A stretch of DNA of 64,000 nucleotides, from the NCBI RefSeq assembly GCF_017639205.1, contig NZ_CP071139.1:6447501-6511500 (forward strand). The letters are read 5' to 3'. The notes under the pieces are model-generated. The model was not told the DNA's origin and did not search any database. It saw nothing but the letters and a program-made list of their open reading frames with translations. Positions 24,337 to 30,842 of the stretch are shown here, piece after piece (the first letter of the stretch is position 1; each line of letters opens with the position of its first letter). The DNA comes from Streptomyces nojiriensis (GTDB lineage Bacteria; Actinomycetota; Actinomycetes; Streptomycetales; Streptomycetaceae). Made by a program: the position numbers and the translations under genes.

Positions 24337-25029
24337 ATGACCGACAGCAGTCCCGAGCCGCGAGACCCGTGGGCGCCGCTGGAGCGGCCGGCGGTGGAGC
24401 CGGGCAGGCCGCAGGGCGGGCCGGGGGCGCCGGGCGTGTCGGGCGCGCCGTCCGTGCACGACCAGCCGACGCTCGCCGGGATGCCGGGCGACCAGTTCAC
24501 CCCGCCCGCGCCGACCCCGACCCCGGCGCCGATACCGACGCACACCCCGCCCCCGATGACCGGTCCGCCCGCGTCCGCGGCGTACGGGTATCCGGCCCAG
24601 CCCGGCTACGGATACCCCGGCGACGCCGGGTACCCCGGGCAGAGCGGCCACCCGGGGTACCCCGGGTACCAGGGATACCCGGGCCAGAGCGCGTACCCGC
24701 CCTACGGGGTGCAGCGCAGCAACGGCTTCGGTATCACCGCGCTCGTCCTCGGCATCCTCGCGGTCGTCGGCTGCATCACCAGCTTCTTCGCGATAGCGCT
24801 CGGGGCGGCCGCGGTCGTCTTCGGCGCGCTGGGCCGCGGCAAGGCGAGCCGCGGCGAGGCGGACAACGGCGGGATGGCGCTCGCCGGCATCATCCTGGGC
24901 TCGATCGGCATCCTGCTGGGCGCCGTGATGATCGCGGTCGTGTTCGCCGGCTTCATGGAGCGGGGCTCCGTCGACGACTCGCCCTACGACAGCCCCTACG
25001 ACAACTCCCAGGTCCGCGAGAAGGTCTGA
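24337..25029 (+). CDS. DUF4190 membrane protein with Pro/Gly/Tyr-rich N-terminal half
   Basis: 230 residues. The first 125 residues are disordered and rich in Pro, Gly and Tyr, with short repeats of the type GYPGQSG / GYPGYQ (24588-24711). The C-terminal part is a DUF4190 domain with two hydrophobic helices (GFGITALVLGILAVVGCIT and GGMALAGIILGSIGILLGAV) around a basic turn (GRGKASRGEADN). Such proteins are common in actinobacteria and of unknown function; the tyrosine-rich tail may mediate protein contacts at the membrane. It ends ten bases before the convergent TROVE gene stop. Confidence 0.88.
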   Translation: MTDSSPEPRDPWAPLERPAVEPGRPQGGPGAPGVSGAPSVHDQPTLAGMPGDQFTPPAPTPTPAPIPTHTPPPMTGPPASAAYGYPAQPGYGYPGDAGYPGQSGHPGYPGYQGYPGQSAYPPYGVQRSNGFGITALVLGILAVVGCITSFFAIALGAAAVVFGALGRGKASRGEADNGGMALAGIILGSIGILLGAVMIAVVFAGFMERGSVDDSPYDSPYDNSQVREKV

Positions 25030-25039
25030 CCGGGCCGCC

Positions 25040-26629
25040 TCAGGAGGCCCACGGCCAGTCGGCGTCTCGGCCGGCCTCGATCAGGGACACCATCCGGAAG
25101 GCCCCGTCGGTGAGCCCCCCGAAGGCGTGCCGGTTCGCGGTGCCGGAGGGTGCGTGCCCCACCCGGTAGCCGGCCAGGTTCCAGGTGTAGACCGGAACCG
25201 CGGGCGGCACCTCGGCCGTCGGATCGCCGCCGTTGCCGTACGAGGCGGCCTGCTCGTCGGTGACGATCAACACCCGGTCGTGGCCGTCGTAGTGCTGCTT
25301 CACCGCCTTGGCCGTGTAGGTCCCGCCGCGCTGTCCGAACCGCTCCAGCACCTTCAGCACGGACTCGCCGCGCTCGCACCGGACCGCCTCGCTGGTCGTA
25401 CCGAACTGCACCAGGTCGGCCCGCTCGGCCCGCAGCGCCAGCGCCGTTCCGAAAATGGCCGCGGCGTCCGCCCGGTTGAGCTCGGAGCGGTCCGACAGCG
25501 GGGACCACATCGACCCGGACCGGTCGACGAGGACCAGGGTCCGGCCCGGCAGCGCCGGTACGTTGGCCAGCGAGTGGCCGAGTGCCTGCTCCAGCGGGTA
25601 CGACCAGCGCAGCGAGGGCGCGTGCTGGTAGGCGGCCAGGTAGCGGAAGGGGAACTGCCGGGACCGCGCGACGACCTCCGGGTCGGAGATCCTCGCCGCG
25701 ACCTGAGCGGCCACCGCGTCCGAGACCCCGGCCCGGTCGAAGTTGCGCAGGTTGCGCAGCAGCGCCATCGCGCCCATGGAGGGGATGACCGCCTCCCAGG
25801 CGGCCGCGTCCATCGGCCCCTGCAGCCAACCGGCCAGCGACTCCCAGGTCATGCCCGCCGCCGCGAGCCGCTCCGCCCCGTCGGGGGCGACGACCTGGGC
25901 CCGGCGCTCCCGTACCGGCAGCTCCATCAGCGCCCGGTGGGCCGCGAGGGTCCGGTTGCCCGCCGGGACCTCGGCGCTCTCCGGGTTGTGACTGCGGTCG
26001 AGGGCGTAGCGGAACAGCTCGCCCTGCCAGGGCTTGGCCGGGTCGGGGGAGGCGTGCACGAGGTTGAGGACGTCGCCGAAGCGGTAGGCCTTGGAGTCGG
26101 TGTCGTACTTCAGCAGCGAGGTGCCGGAGTAGAGCCGGCGCACGGCGTCGGCGATCCCGCGCTTGACGGGCTTGGGCACGTTGCGCCCGTACGCCGCCGT
26201 CCAGTAGGCCAGCAGCTCACCGGGTTCGTCCGCGCGCCGCAGCACGGAGTCGACCACCCGGCGGTTCGAAGGCCCGTCGGTGGCGCCCGCGTCGAGCCGG
26301 GCCTTCACGTACTCGGCGGCGCCGACGAGCGATGCGGTCCGCATGTTCGCGTCCCCGCGGAGCCAGCCCAGCAGGCCGGCCGTCCAGGCGGGATCCTCGA
26401 CCGCGAGGGTGCGCACGAGCGCCGCGAACCGGTCGTCGCGTGCCTGGCCGCCCTCGTAGGCGGTCCGCTGCGTCACGAAGTTGGCTACGGCGAGCAGGAA
26501 CAGCTCGGAGCGCGGGTCCCGCAGGTGGCCCGGGCCGCCCTGAGCGGTGCGGGCGGGGCCGGTGGAGCGTACCGGCGAAGTGGGCGAGGCGGGCGCCGAC
26601 TTGGGCGCGCGCTGGTTGAAGCGAGCCAT
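25040..26629 (-). CDS. TROVE-domain RNA-binding protein (bacterial Ro60 / Rsr)
   Basis: 529 residues. After a basic Pro/Ala-rich leader, a TROVE domain of HEAT-like repeats begins near residue 35 (DPRSELFLLAVANFVTQRTAY) and runs to about residue 350. A von Willebrand A domain follows with the MIDAS motif VDRSGSMWSP and a later VTDEQAA. Ro60 rings bind the ends of misfolded RNAs in their hole and Y RNAs on the outside; in bacteria they take part in rRNA maturation and RNA decay with PNPase. ATG 26629 follows GGGGGGA. Directly upstream, on the same strand, are three predicted Y-RNA-like RNAs, strong support for function. Confidence 0.93.
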   Translation of the reverse strand: MARFNQRAPKSAPASPTSPVRSTGPARTAQGGPGHLRDPRSELFLLAVANFVTQRTAYEGGQARDDRFAALVRTLAVEDPAWTAGLLGWLRGDANMRTASLVGAAEYVKARLDAGATDGPSNRRVVDSVLRRADEPGELLAYWTAAYGRNVPKPVKRGIADAVRRLYSGTSLLKYDTDSKAYRFGDVLNLVHASPDPAKPWQGELFRYALDRSHNPESAEVPAGNRTLAAHRALMELPVRERRAQVVAPDGAERLAAAGMTWESLAGWLQGPMDAAAWEAVIPSMGAMALLRNLRNFDRAGVSDAVAAQVAARISDPEVVARSRQFPFRYLAAYQHAPSLRWSYPLEQALGHSLANVPALPGRTLVLVDRSGSMWSPLSDRSELNRADAAAIFGTALALRAERADLVQFGTTSEAVRCERGESVLKVLERFGQRGGTYTAKAVKQHYDGHDRVLIVTDEQAASYGNGGDPTAEVPPAVPVYTWNLAGYRVGHAPSGTANRHAFGGLTDGAFRMVSLIEAGRDADWPWAS

Positions 26630-26668
26630 GAGAATCCCCCCGAATTCGATGGAAGCGGGGGAGGCGTT

Positions 26669-26839
26669 GCGTGAGGGATGCCCGAGATCGGGAGTCGGCG
26701 GCGGACTTTATGCCCGACGAGCTGCCTGGCTGCTCCACCGGCCCGTTCCCTTGCGGGTGACGAGCCGGGTGGGATTCGAACCCACGACCTCCGGGTCCCC
26801 AGAAGTAACCGTCGCCTGCGCACCGGGCATCCCCCACGC
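26669..26839 (-). ncRNA. Predicted Y RNA 3 (YrlA-like) with permuted tRNA-like module and GNRA-capped acceptor arm
   Basis: Reading the minus strand, bases 26839-26824 pair with 26684-26669 over 16 positions (one G-T). Inside are GTGCGCAGGC (26823-26814) on one side and GATCT (26689-26685) on the other, the sequences shared with Y RNAs 1 and 2. Next come an 8-bp hairpin in the anticodon-arm position, a T arm (GTGGG-TTCGAAT-CCCAC, 26785-26769), a 9-bp acceptor-like helix ending in CCC-GCAA-GGG, and a D arm (GAGC-AGCCAGGCA-GCTC, 26735-26719). The order T arm, acceptor, D arm is a circularly permuted tRNA, as in known bacterial Y RNAs. It ends 39 bases before the Ro60 start. Confidence 0.8.
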
Positions 26840-26842
26840 GGG

Positions 26843-26914
26843 CCTCCCGAGATCAAGGTGGCGGCGGCCTGGTTTCTTTGCAGAAGAAGGAGCCGCAGCC
26901 TGCGCACCGGGAGG
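26843..26914 (-). ncRNA. Predicted Y RNA 2, minimal form without tRNA-like module
   Basis: This 72-base unit has an outer stem CCTCCCG (26914-26908) with CGGGAGG (26849-26843), then the shared GTGCGCAGGC and GATCT internal-loop strands. The inner stem (GGCTGCGGC with GCCGCCGCC, one mismatch) is capped by a small hairpin TTCTT-CTGCA-AAGAA. It has the presumed Ro-binding stem and nothing else. Its 5' arm overlaps three bases (CCT) of a possible alternative outer stem of unit 1. Confidence 0.7.
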
Positions 26915-26928
26915 TGCGTGACGTAGGT

Positions 26929-27062
26929 GTCCAGAGATCGAAGTCGGCGAAACCACAAGGTGCTCTACCAGCTGAGCTACACCGGCCTGAAGCCGGTGAC
27001 GGGACTCGAACCCGCGGCCGCCCGATTATGAGTCGAAGTAGGTCTCGCCTGCGCACCTGGAC
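26929..27062 (-). ncRNA. Predicted Y RNA 1 (YrlA-like) with a complete permuted tRNA-like fold
   Basis: On the minus strand the outer stem GTCCAG (27062-27057) pairs with CTGGAC (26934-26929), then the shared GTGCGCAGGC / GATCT loop and a 9-bp inner stem (27049-27041 with 26954-26946). The module then holds, in order, an anticodon-type arm with loop CTCATAA (27032-27026), a five-base variable loop, a T arm with TTCGAGT (27010-27004), a 7-bp acceptor stem closed by TTCAG (26991-26987), TA, and a D arm GCTC-AGCTGGTA-GAGC. TAACGT at 27075-27070 could be the -10 box, placing the RNA start at the outer stem. Family assignment is by structure and the adjacent Ro60 gene. Confidence 0.82.
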
Positions 27063-27128
27063 GCTGCTCACGTTAGGCGGCCCGTCCGGGCCGCCGCCAC
27101 GCATTTATCCGGTACCCGGGCCGCAGGG

Positions 27129-27683
27129 TCACCCGGCCGTCTCGCGCAGCCGCTCGCGGGCCTCCATGAGGGCGAAGCCCAGCAGGTTCAGTCCGCGCCA
27201 GCGCGCCGGGTCCAGGGCGCGTCCGTCGTCGGCGGCCAGCCCGATGCCCCAGATTCGGTCCATCGGACTCGCCTCCACCAGCACCCGGTTCCCGGTGCCC
27301 AGCAGGTACCCGCGCAGCGCGGGGTCGGAGCCGAACTTGTGCACGCTGCCCTCCACCACCAGGGCGAACCGCTCGCGCTCCCATATCGCGTTGTCGAAGC
27401 CGCGTACGAGCCGCCCGACCTTCTTCGCCTCCGCCGGGCTCTTCGCCGCCACCGCGGCGCGCTCCGCCTCGGCGTCCTCGAACAGCCGGGCCTTGCCGGC
27501 CATCATCCAGTGTTCCGCGGTCGCATAACGGACGTCACCGACGGTGAAGGAAGCGGGCCACCACTGGCTCAGGCAGCTCGGACCGAGCCTGCCGTCCGGC
27601 TGCGGGCGGTGCCCCCAGAACGGCAGGTACTTCACCCGCTCACCGCGGCTGACCTGCTTGATCAGTTCGTCCATCATCTCCAT
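27129..27683 (-). CDS. NADAR-domain protein (YbiA-like)
   Basis: About 184 residues. The NADAR motifs are visible: LPFWGHRPQPDGRLGPSCLS near residue 20, the tryptophans of QWWPASF, the helix TAEHWMMAGKARLF, the segment WERERFALVVEGSVHKF, and the C-terminal RIWGIGLAADDGRALDPARW-GLNLLG. NADAR enzymes act on N-glycosidic bonds, either of riboflavin intermediates or of ADP-ribosylated guanine in nucleic acid. ATG 27683 (MEMMDEL) is my choice; the frame stays open to 27773 with no better ribosome binding site. It lies just upstream of, and co-oriented with, the Y-RNA-like genes and Ro60. Confidence 0.88.
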   Translation of the reverse strand: MEMMDELIKQVSRGERVKYLPFWGHRPQPDGRLGPSCLSQWWPASFTVGDVRYATAEHWMMAGKARLFEDAEAERAAVAAKSPAEAKKVGRLVRGFDNAIWERERFALVVEGSVHKFGSDPALRGYLLGTGNRVLVEASPMDRIWGIGLAADDGRALDPARWRGLNLLGFALMEARERLRETAG

Positions 27684-27831
27684 GCACGCGAGTCTGGCAG
27701 TCGCCACTGACACTTCGTACGGGATTTTCGGTGTGCCTCGACACATGGTCGACTGATTCCGTCGCGTAATCAAAAGGCAACAACGGAATCACTTGGCCGA
27801 GGGCGTCACCTCTGTCAGGATCGGCACTCAA

Positions 27832-27857
27832 TTCGAGCTGTAGCTCGAACTGTAGCT
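27832..27857. promoter_or_regulatory. Operator-like palindrome with direct repeats before the polyamine operon
   Basis: TTCGAGCT-GT-AGCTCGAA (27832-27849) is a perfect 8-bp inverted repeat. CTGTAGCT occurs at 27838-27845 and again at 27850-27857. It lies about 20 bases upstream of the start codon of the aldehyde dehydrogenase that leads the PotABCD-type operon and is a good place for a repressor. Confidence 0.5.
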
Positions 27858-27877
27858 ACGGAGAGCGTGAGAGCGTT

Positions 27878-29395
27878 ATGGGCAACCGCTTCCAGGTCAA
27901 AGACCGCTTCGCGGACGGCGCGCAGTACATCGACGGGCGACTGAGGTCCGGCACCTCCGGACAGTCACACACCGTGGTCGATCCGGCGACCGGCGACGAG
28001 GTCCTGACCTACGAGCTCGCGAGCACCGCGGACGTCGACGAGGCCGTCGCCGCCGCCAAGAGGGCCTTCCCGGGCTGGTCCGGCGCCACCCCCGGCGAGC
28101 GTTCGGACGCCCTGCACCGGCTGGCGGCCGTCCTGGCGGAGCAGGCGGAGGACTTCGCGTACGCCGAGTCCCTCCAGTGCGGCAAGCCGATCAAGCTGTC
28201 CACGGAGTTCGACGTACCGGGGACCATCGACAACACCGCCTTCTTCGCGGGCGCCGCCCGCCACCTCCAGGGGCAGGCGGCCGCCGAGTACTCGGGCGAC
28301 CACACCTCGTACGTACGCCGCGAGGCCATCGGGGTCGTCGGCTCGATCGCGCCCTGGAACTATCCGCTCCAGATGGCCGCCTGGAAGATCCTCCCGGCGA
28401 TCGCCGCGGGCAACACCATCGTCCTCAAGCCCGCCGAGCTCACCCCGCTCACTTCCCTGATGTTCGCGCAGGCGGCCAAGGACGCGGGCCTGCCCGACGG
28501 CGTGATCAACATCGTCACCGGCGCCGGCCGCGAAGCCGGAGAGCACCTGGTGGGCCACCCCGACGTGGTGATGACCTCCTTCACCGGCTCCACCGCCGTC
28601 GGCAAGCGGGTCGCCGAGATCGCCACCGCCACCGTCAAGCGGCTCCACCTGGAGCTCGGCGGCAAGGCCCCCTTCCTCGTCTTCGACGACGCCGACCTGG
28701 AGGCCGCCGCACACGGCGCCGTCGCCGCCTCCCTCATCAACACCGGCCAGGACTGCACGGCCGCCACCCGGGCCTACGTCCAGCGCCCCCTGCACGACGC
28801 CTTCGTCGCCCGGGTGGCCGAGCTGATGGAGAGCGTCCGCCTCGGCGACCCCTTCGCGCCCACCACCGACCTGGGACCGCTCGTCTCGCACGCCCAGCGC
28901 GACCGGGTCGCCGGGTTCGTCGAGCGCGCCCGCGCCTACGCCACCGTCGTCACCGGCGGCGAGATCCCGGCCGGGGACCTGGCCGAGGGCGCGTACTACC
29001 GGCCCACCCTCATCGCCGGCGCCGCCCAGGACAGCGAGGTGGTCCAGTCCGAGATCTTCGGCCCGGTCCTCGTCGTCCTGCCCTTCGACACCGACGACGA
29101 GGGCATCGCGCTGGCCAACGACACCCCGTACGGACTCGCGGCCTCCGCCTGGAGCCGTGACCTCTACCGGGCCAACCGGGCCACCCGCGAGATCAAGGCG
29201 GGCTGCGTCTGGGTCAACGACCACATTCCGATCATCAGCGAGATGCCCCACGGGGGCTACAAGGCCAGCGGCTTCGGAAAGGACATGTCGGCCTACTCCT
29301 TCGAGGAGTACACGCAGGTCAAGCACGTGATGTACGACAACACCGCGGTAGCCGAGAAGGACTGGCACCGCACGATCTTCGGGGACCGTCCGTAA
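27878..29395 (+). CDS. Aldehyde dehydrogenase, 4-aminobutyraldehyde type (second copy)
   Basis: 505 residues, paralogous to the enzyme at 16041-17480. It has APWNYPLQMAAWKILPAIAA, VLKPAELTPLTS, the base glutamate in LELGGKAPF, the catalytic cysteine in NTGQDCTAATR and the family end EMPHGGYKASGFGKDMS. Expected reaction: 4-aminobutyraldehyde (or a glutamylated form) plus NAD to the acid. The ATG at 27878 is preceded by GGAGAG. It opens an operon with a complete polyamine-type ABC importer and an FAD amine oxidase, so uptake and oxidation are co-expressed. An operator-like palindrome lies just upstream. Confidence 0.92.
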   Translation: MGNRFQVKDRFADGAQYIDGRLRSGTSGQSHTVVDPATGDEVLTYELASTADVDEAVAAAKRAFPGWSGATPGERSDALHRLAAVLAEQAEDFAYAESLQCGKPIKLSTEFDVPGTIDNTAFFAGAARHLQGQAAAEYSGDHTSYVRREAIGVVGSIAPWNYPLQMAAWKILPAIAAGNTIVLKPAELTPLTSLMFAQAAKDAGLPDGVINIVTGAGREAGEHLVGHPDVVMTSFTGSTAVGKRVAEIATATVKRLHLELGGKAPFLVFDDADLEAAAHGAVAASLINTGQDCTAATRAYVQRPLHDAFVARVAELMESVRLGDPFAPTTDLGPLVSHAQRDRVAGFVERARAYATVVTGGEIPAGDLAEGAYYRPTLIAGAAQDSEVVQSEIFGPVLVVLPFDTDDEGIALANDTPYGLAASAWSRDLYRANRATREIKAGCVWVNDHIPIISEMPHGGYKASGFGKDMSAYSFEEYTQVKHVMYDNTAVAEKDWHRTIFGDRP

Positions 29396-29463
29396 CCATC
29401 CGCGGCGACGCCGCGTGGGCCCACCGCCTGACCAGCGGTACACCTCCCGAAAGGGCACAGCGC

Positions 29464-30714
29464 ATGGAGCAGTTCGAGCCCGACCGCCTCTCGGCGGCGC
29501 AACTCGCCGCGATGCGGCGCAGCCTCACCAGTGGGCGCGGGGCCCTCACCCGCCGCTCGCTGCTGCGCGCCTCCGGAGTCGGAGCGCTCACCCTCGGAGG
29601 GCTGTCCGCCCTCACCGCGTGCGGGATCCCGCCCGCCAAACGCGAGGGCGACGCGGCAGCGGCCTCCGACGACCACTCGGCCCAGGAGAAGGAGATCAAC
29701 TTCTCCAACTGGACCGAGTACATGGACACCAGCGAGGACGAGAAGAGCCGTCCCACGCTGGAGGAGTTCACGAAGCGGACCGGCATCAAGGTCAAGTACA
29801 CCGAGGACATCAACGACAACGTCGAGTTCTTCGGCAAGATCCGCCCCCAGCTCGCGGCCGGCCAGGACACCGGCCGCGACCTGATCGTGGTCACCGACTG
29901 GCTGGCCGCGCGCATCATCCGCCTCGGCTGGGCGCAGAAGCTGGACCCCGCGCACCTCCCGCACGCCTACGCCAACCTGATCCCGCAGTTCCGCACCCCC
30001 GACTGGGACCCGGGGCGGTCCTACAGCTATCCCTGGACCGGCATCGACACCGTCATCGCCTACAACGAGAAGGCGACCGGCGGCAAGAAGGTCGACTCCG
30101 TCACCCAGCTGCTCGACGACCCCTCCCTCAAGGGCCGCGTCGGCTTCCTCACCGAGATGCGCGACAGCGTCGGCATGACCCTGCTCGACCAGGGCAAGGA
30201 CCCGGCGAAATTCACCACCGCCGACTTCGACGAGGCCATCGGACGGCTCCAGAAGGGTGTGGACAAGAACCAGATCCGCCGCTTCACCGGCAACGACTAC
30301 ACCTCCGACCTGGACAAGGGCGACCTGGCCGCCTGCCTCGCCTGGGCAGGCGACGTCATCCAGCTCCAGGCCGGCAACCCGGACATCAAGTACGCCATCC
30401 CGGCCCCCGGATACATCACCTCCAGCGACAACCTGCTGGTCCCCGCCAAGGCCCGGCACAAGGCCAACGCGGAGAAGCTGATCGACTTCTACTACGAGCC
30501 CGAGATCGCCGCCCAGCTGGCCGCGTACATCAGCTACGTCTGCCCGGTCGAGGGCGTCAAGGACGAGCTGGCCAAGATCGACCCCGCGCTCGCGGACAAC
30601 CCCCTGATCGTCCCGGACAAGGCGATGGCCGCCAAGGCCCACGCCTTCCGCTCCCTCACCAGCGAGGAAGAGACGGCGTACGAGGAGAAGTTCGCCAAGC
30701 TCATCGGCGCCTGA
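29464..30714 (+). CDS. potD: Polyamine-type ABC transporter substrate-binding lipoprotein
   Basis: 416-residue binding protein. It begins with a cytoplasmic leader, then a twin-arginine signal TRRSLLRASGVGALTLGG ending in the lipobox LTAC near residue 58. The mature protein has INFSNWTEYMDTSEDE, FFGKIRPQLAAGQDTGRDL and RRFTGNDYTSDLDKGDLAAC, matching PotD/PotF and the solitary paralogue at 17573. It delivers putrescine/spermidine-like ligands to the permeases encoded next. AAAGGG lies before the ATG. The gene is 68 bases after the dehydrogenase and 128 bases before the ATPase gene. Confidence 0.9.
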   Translation: MEQFEPDRLSAAQLAAMRRSLTSGRGALTRRSLLRASGVGALTLGGLSALTACGIPPAKREGDAAAASDDHSAQEKEINFSNWTEYMDTSEDEKSRPTLEEFTKRTGIKVKYTEDINDNVEFFGKIRPQLAAGQDTGRDLIVVTDWLAARIIRLGWAQKLDPAHLPHAYANLIPQFRTPDWDPGRSYSYPWTGIDTVIAYNEKATGGKKVDSVTQLLDDPSLKGRVGFLTEMRDSVGMTLLDQGKDPAKFTTADFDEAIGRLQKGVDKNQIRRFTGNDYTSDLDKGDLAACLAWAGDVIQLQAGNPDIKYAIPAPGYITSSDNLLVPAKARHKANAEKLIDFYYEPEIAAQLAAYISYVCPVEGVKDELAKIDPALADNPLIVPDKAMAAKAHAFRSLTSEEETAYEEKFAKLIGA

Positions 30715-30842
30715 CGCACGCCCTGCGGCGGGCCGGTCCCGCCGGACCGCGGCGCCGACCGCCGGACCCTCCGGCGGCGGCCCGGCCCGGCCCGCTCCGC
30801 CGAGCCTTCGACCCCTTGCCCCACCCAACCCCGGGACCATTC

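Noticed and set aside
24588..24711. CRISPR-like or satellite repeat
   Set aside because: The repetition reflects GYPG-type codons in the DUF4190 protein; units are unequal and in frame, with no spacers.
26761..26790. 3' half of a normal tRNA (GTGGGTTCGAATCCCAC)
   Set aside because: There is no D arm upstream; the D arm follows it. It belongs to the permuted module of Y RNA 3.
26929..27062. An ordinary tRNA-Met gene on the minus strand
   Set aside because: T arm and anticodon loop are textbook, but the 5' half (acceptor strand and D arm) lies after the 3' half, and the acceptor is closed by TTCAG with no free 3' end. It cannot be charged as it stands, and the flanking stems match its two neighbours. 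A permuted tRNA that is later re-ligated is not excluded but has no bacterial precedent I know of.
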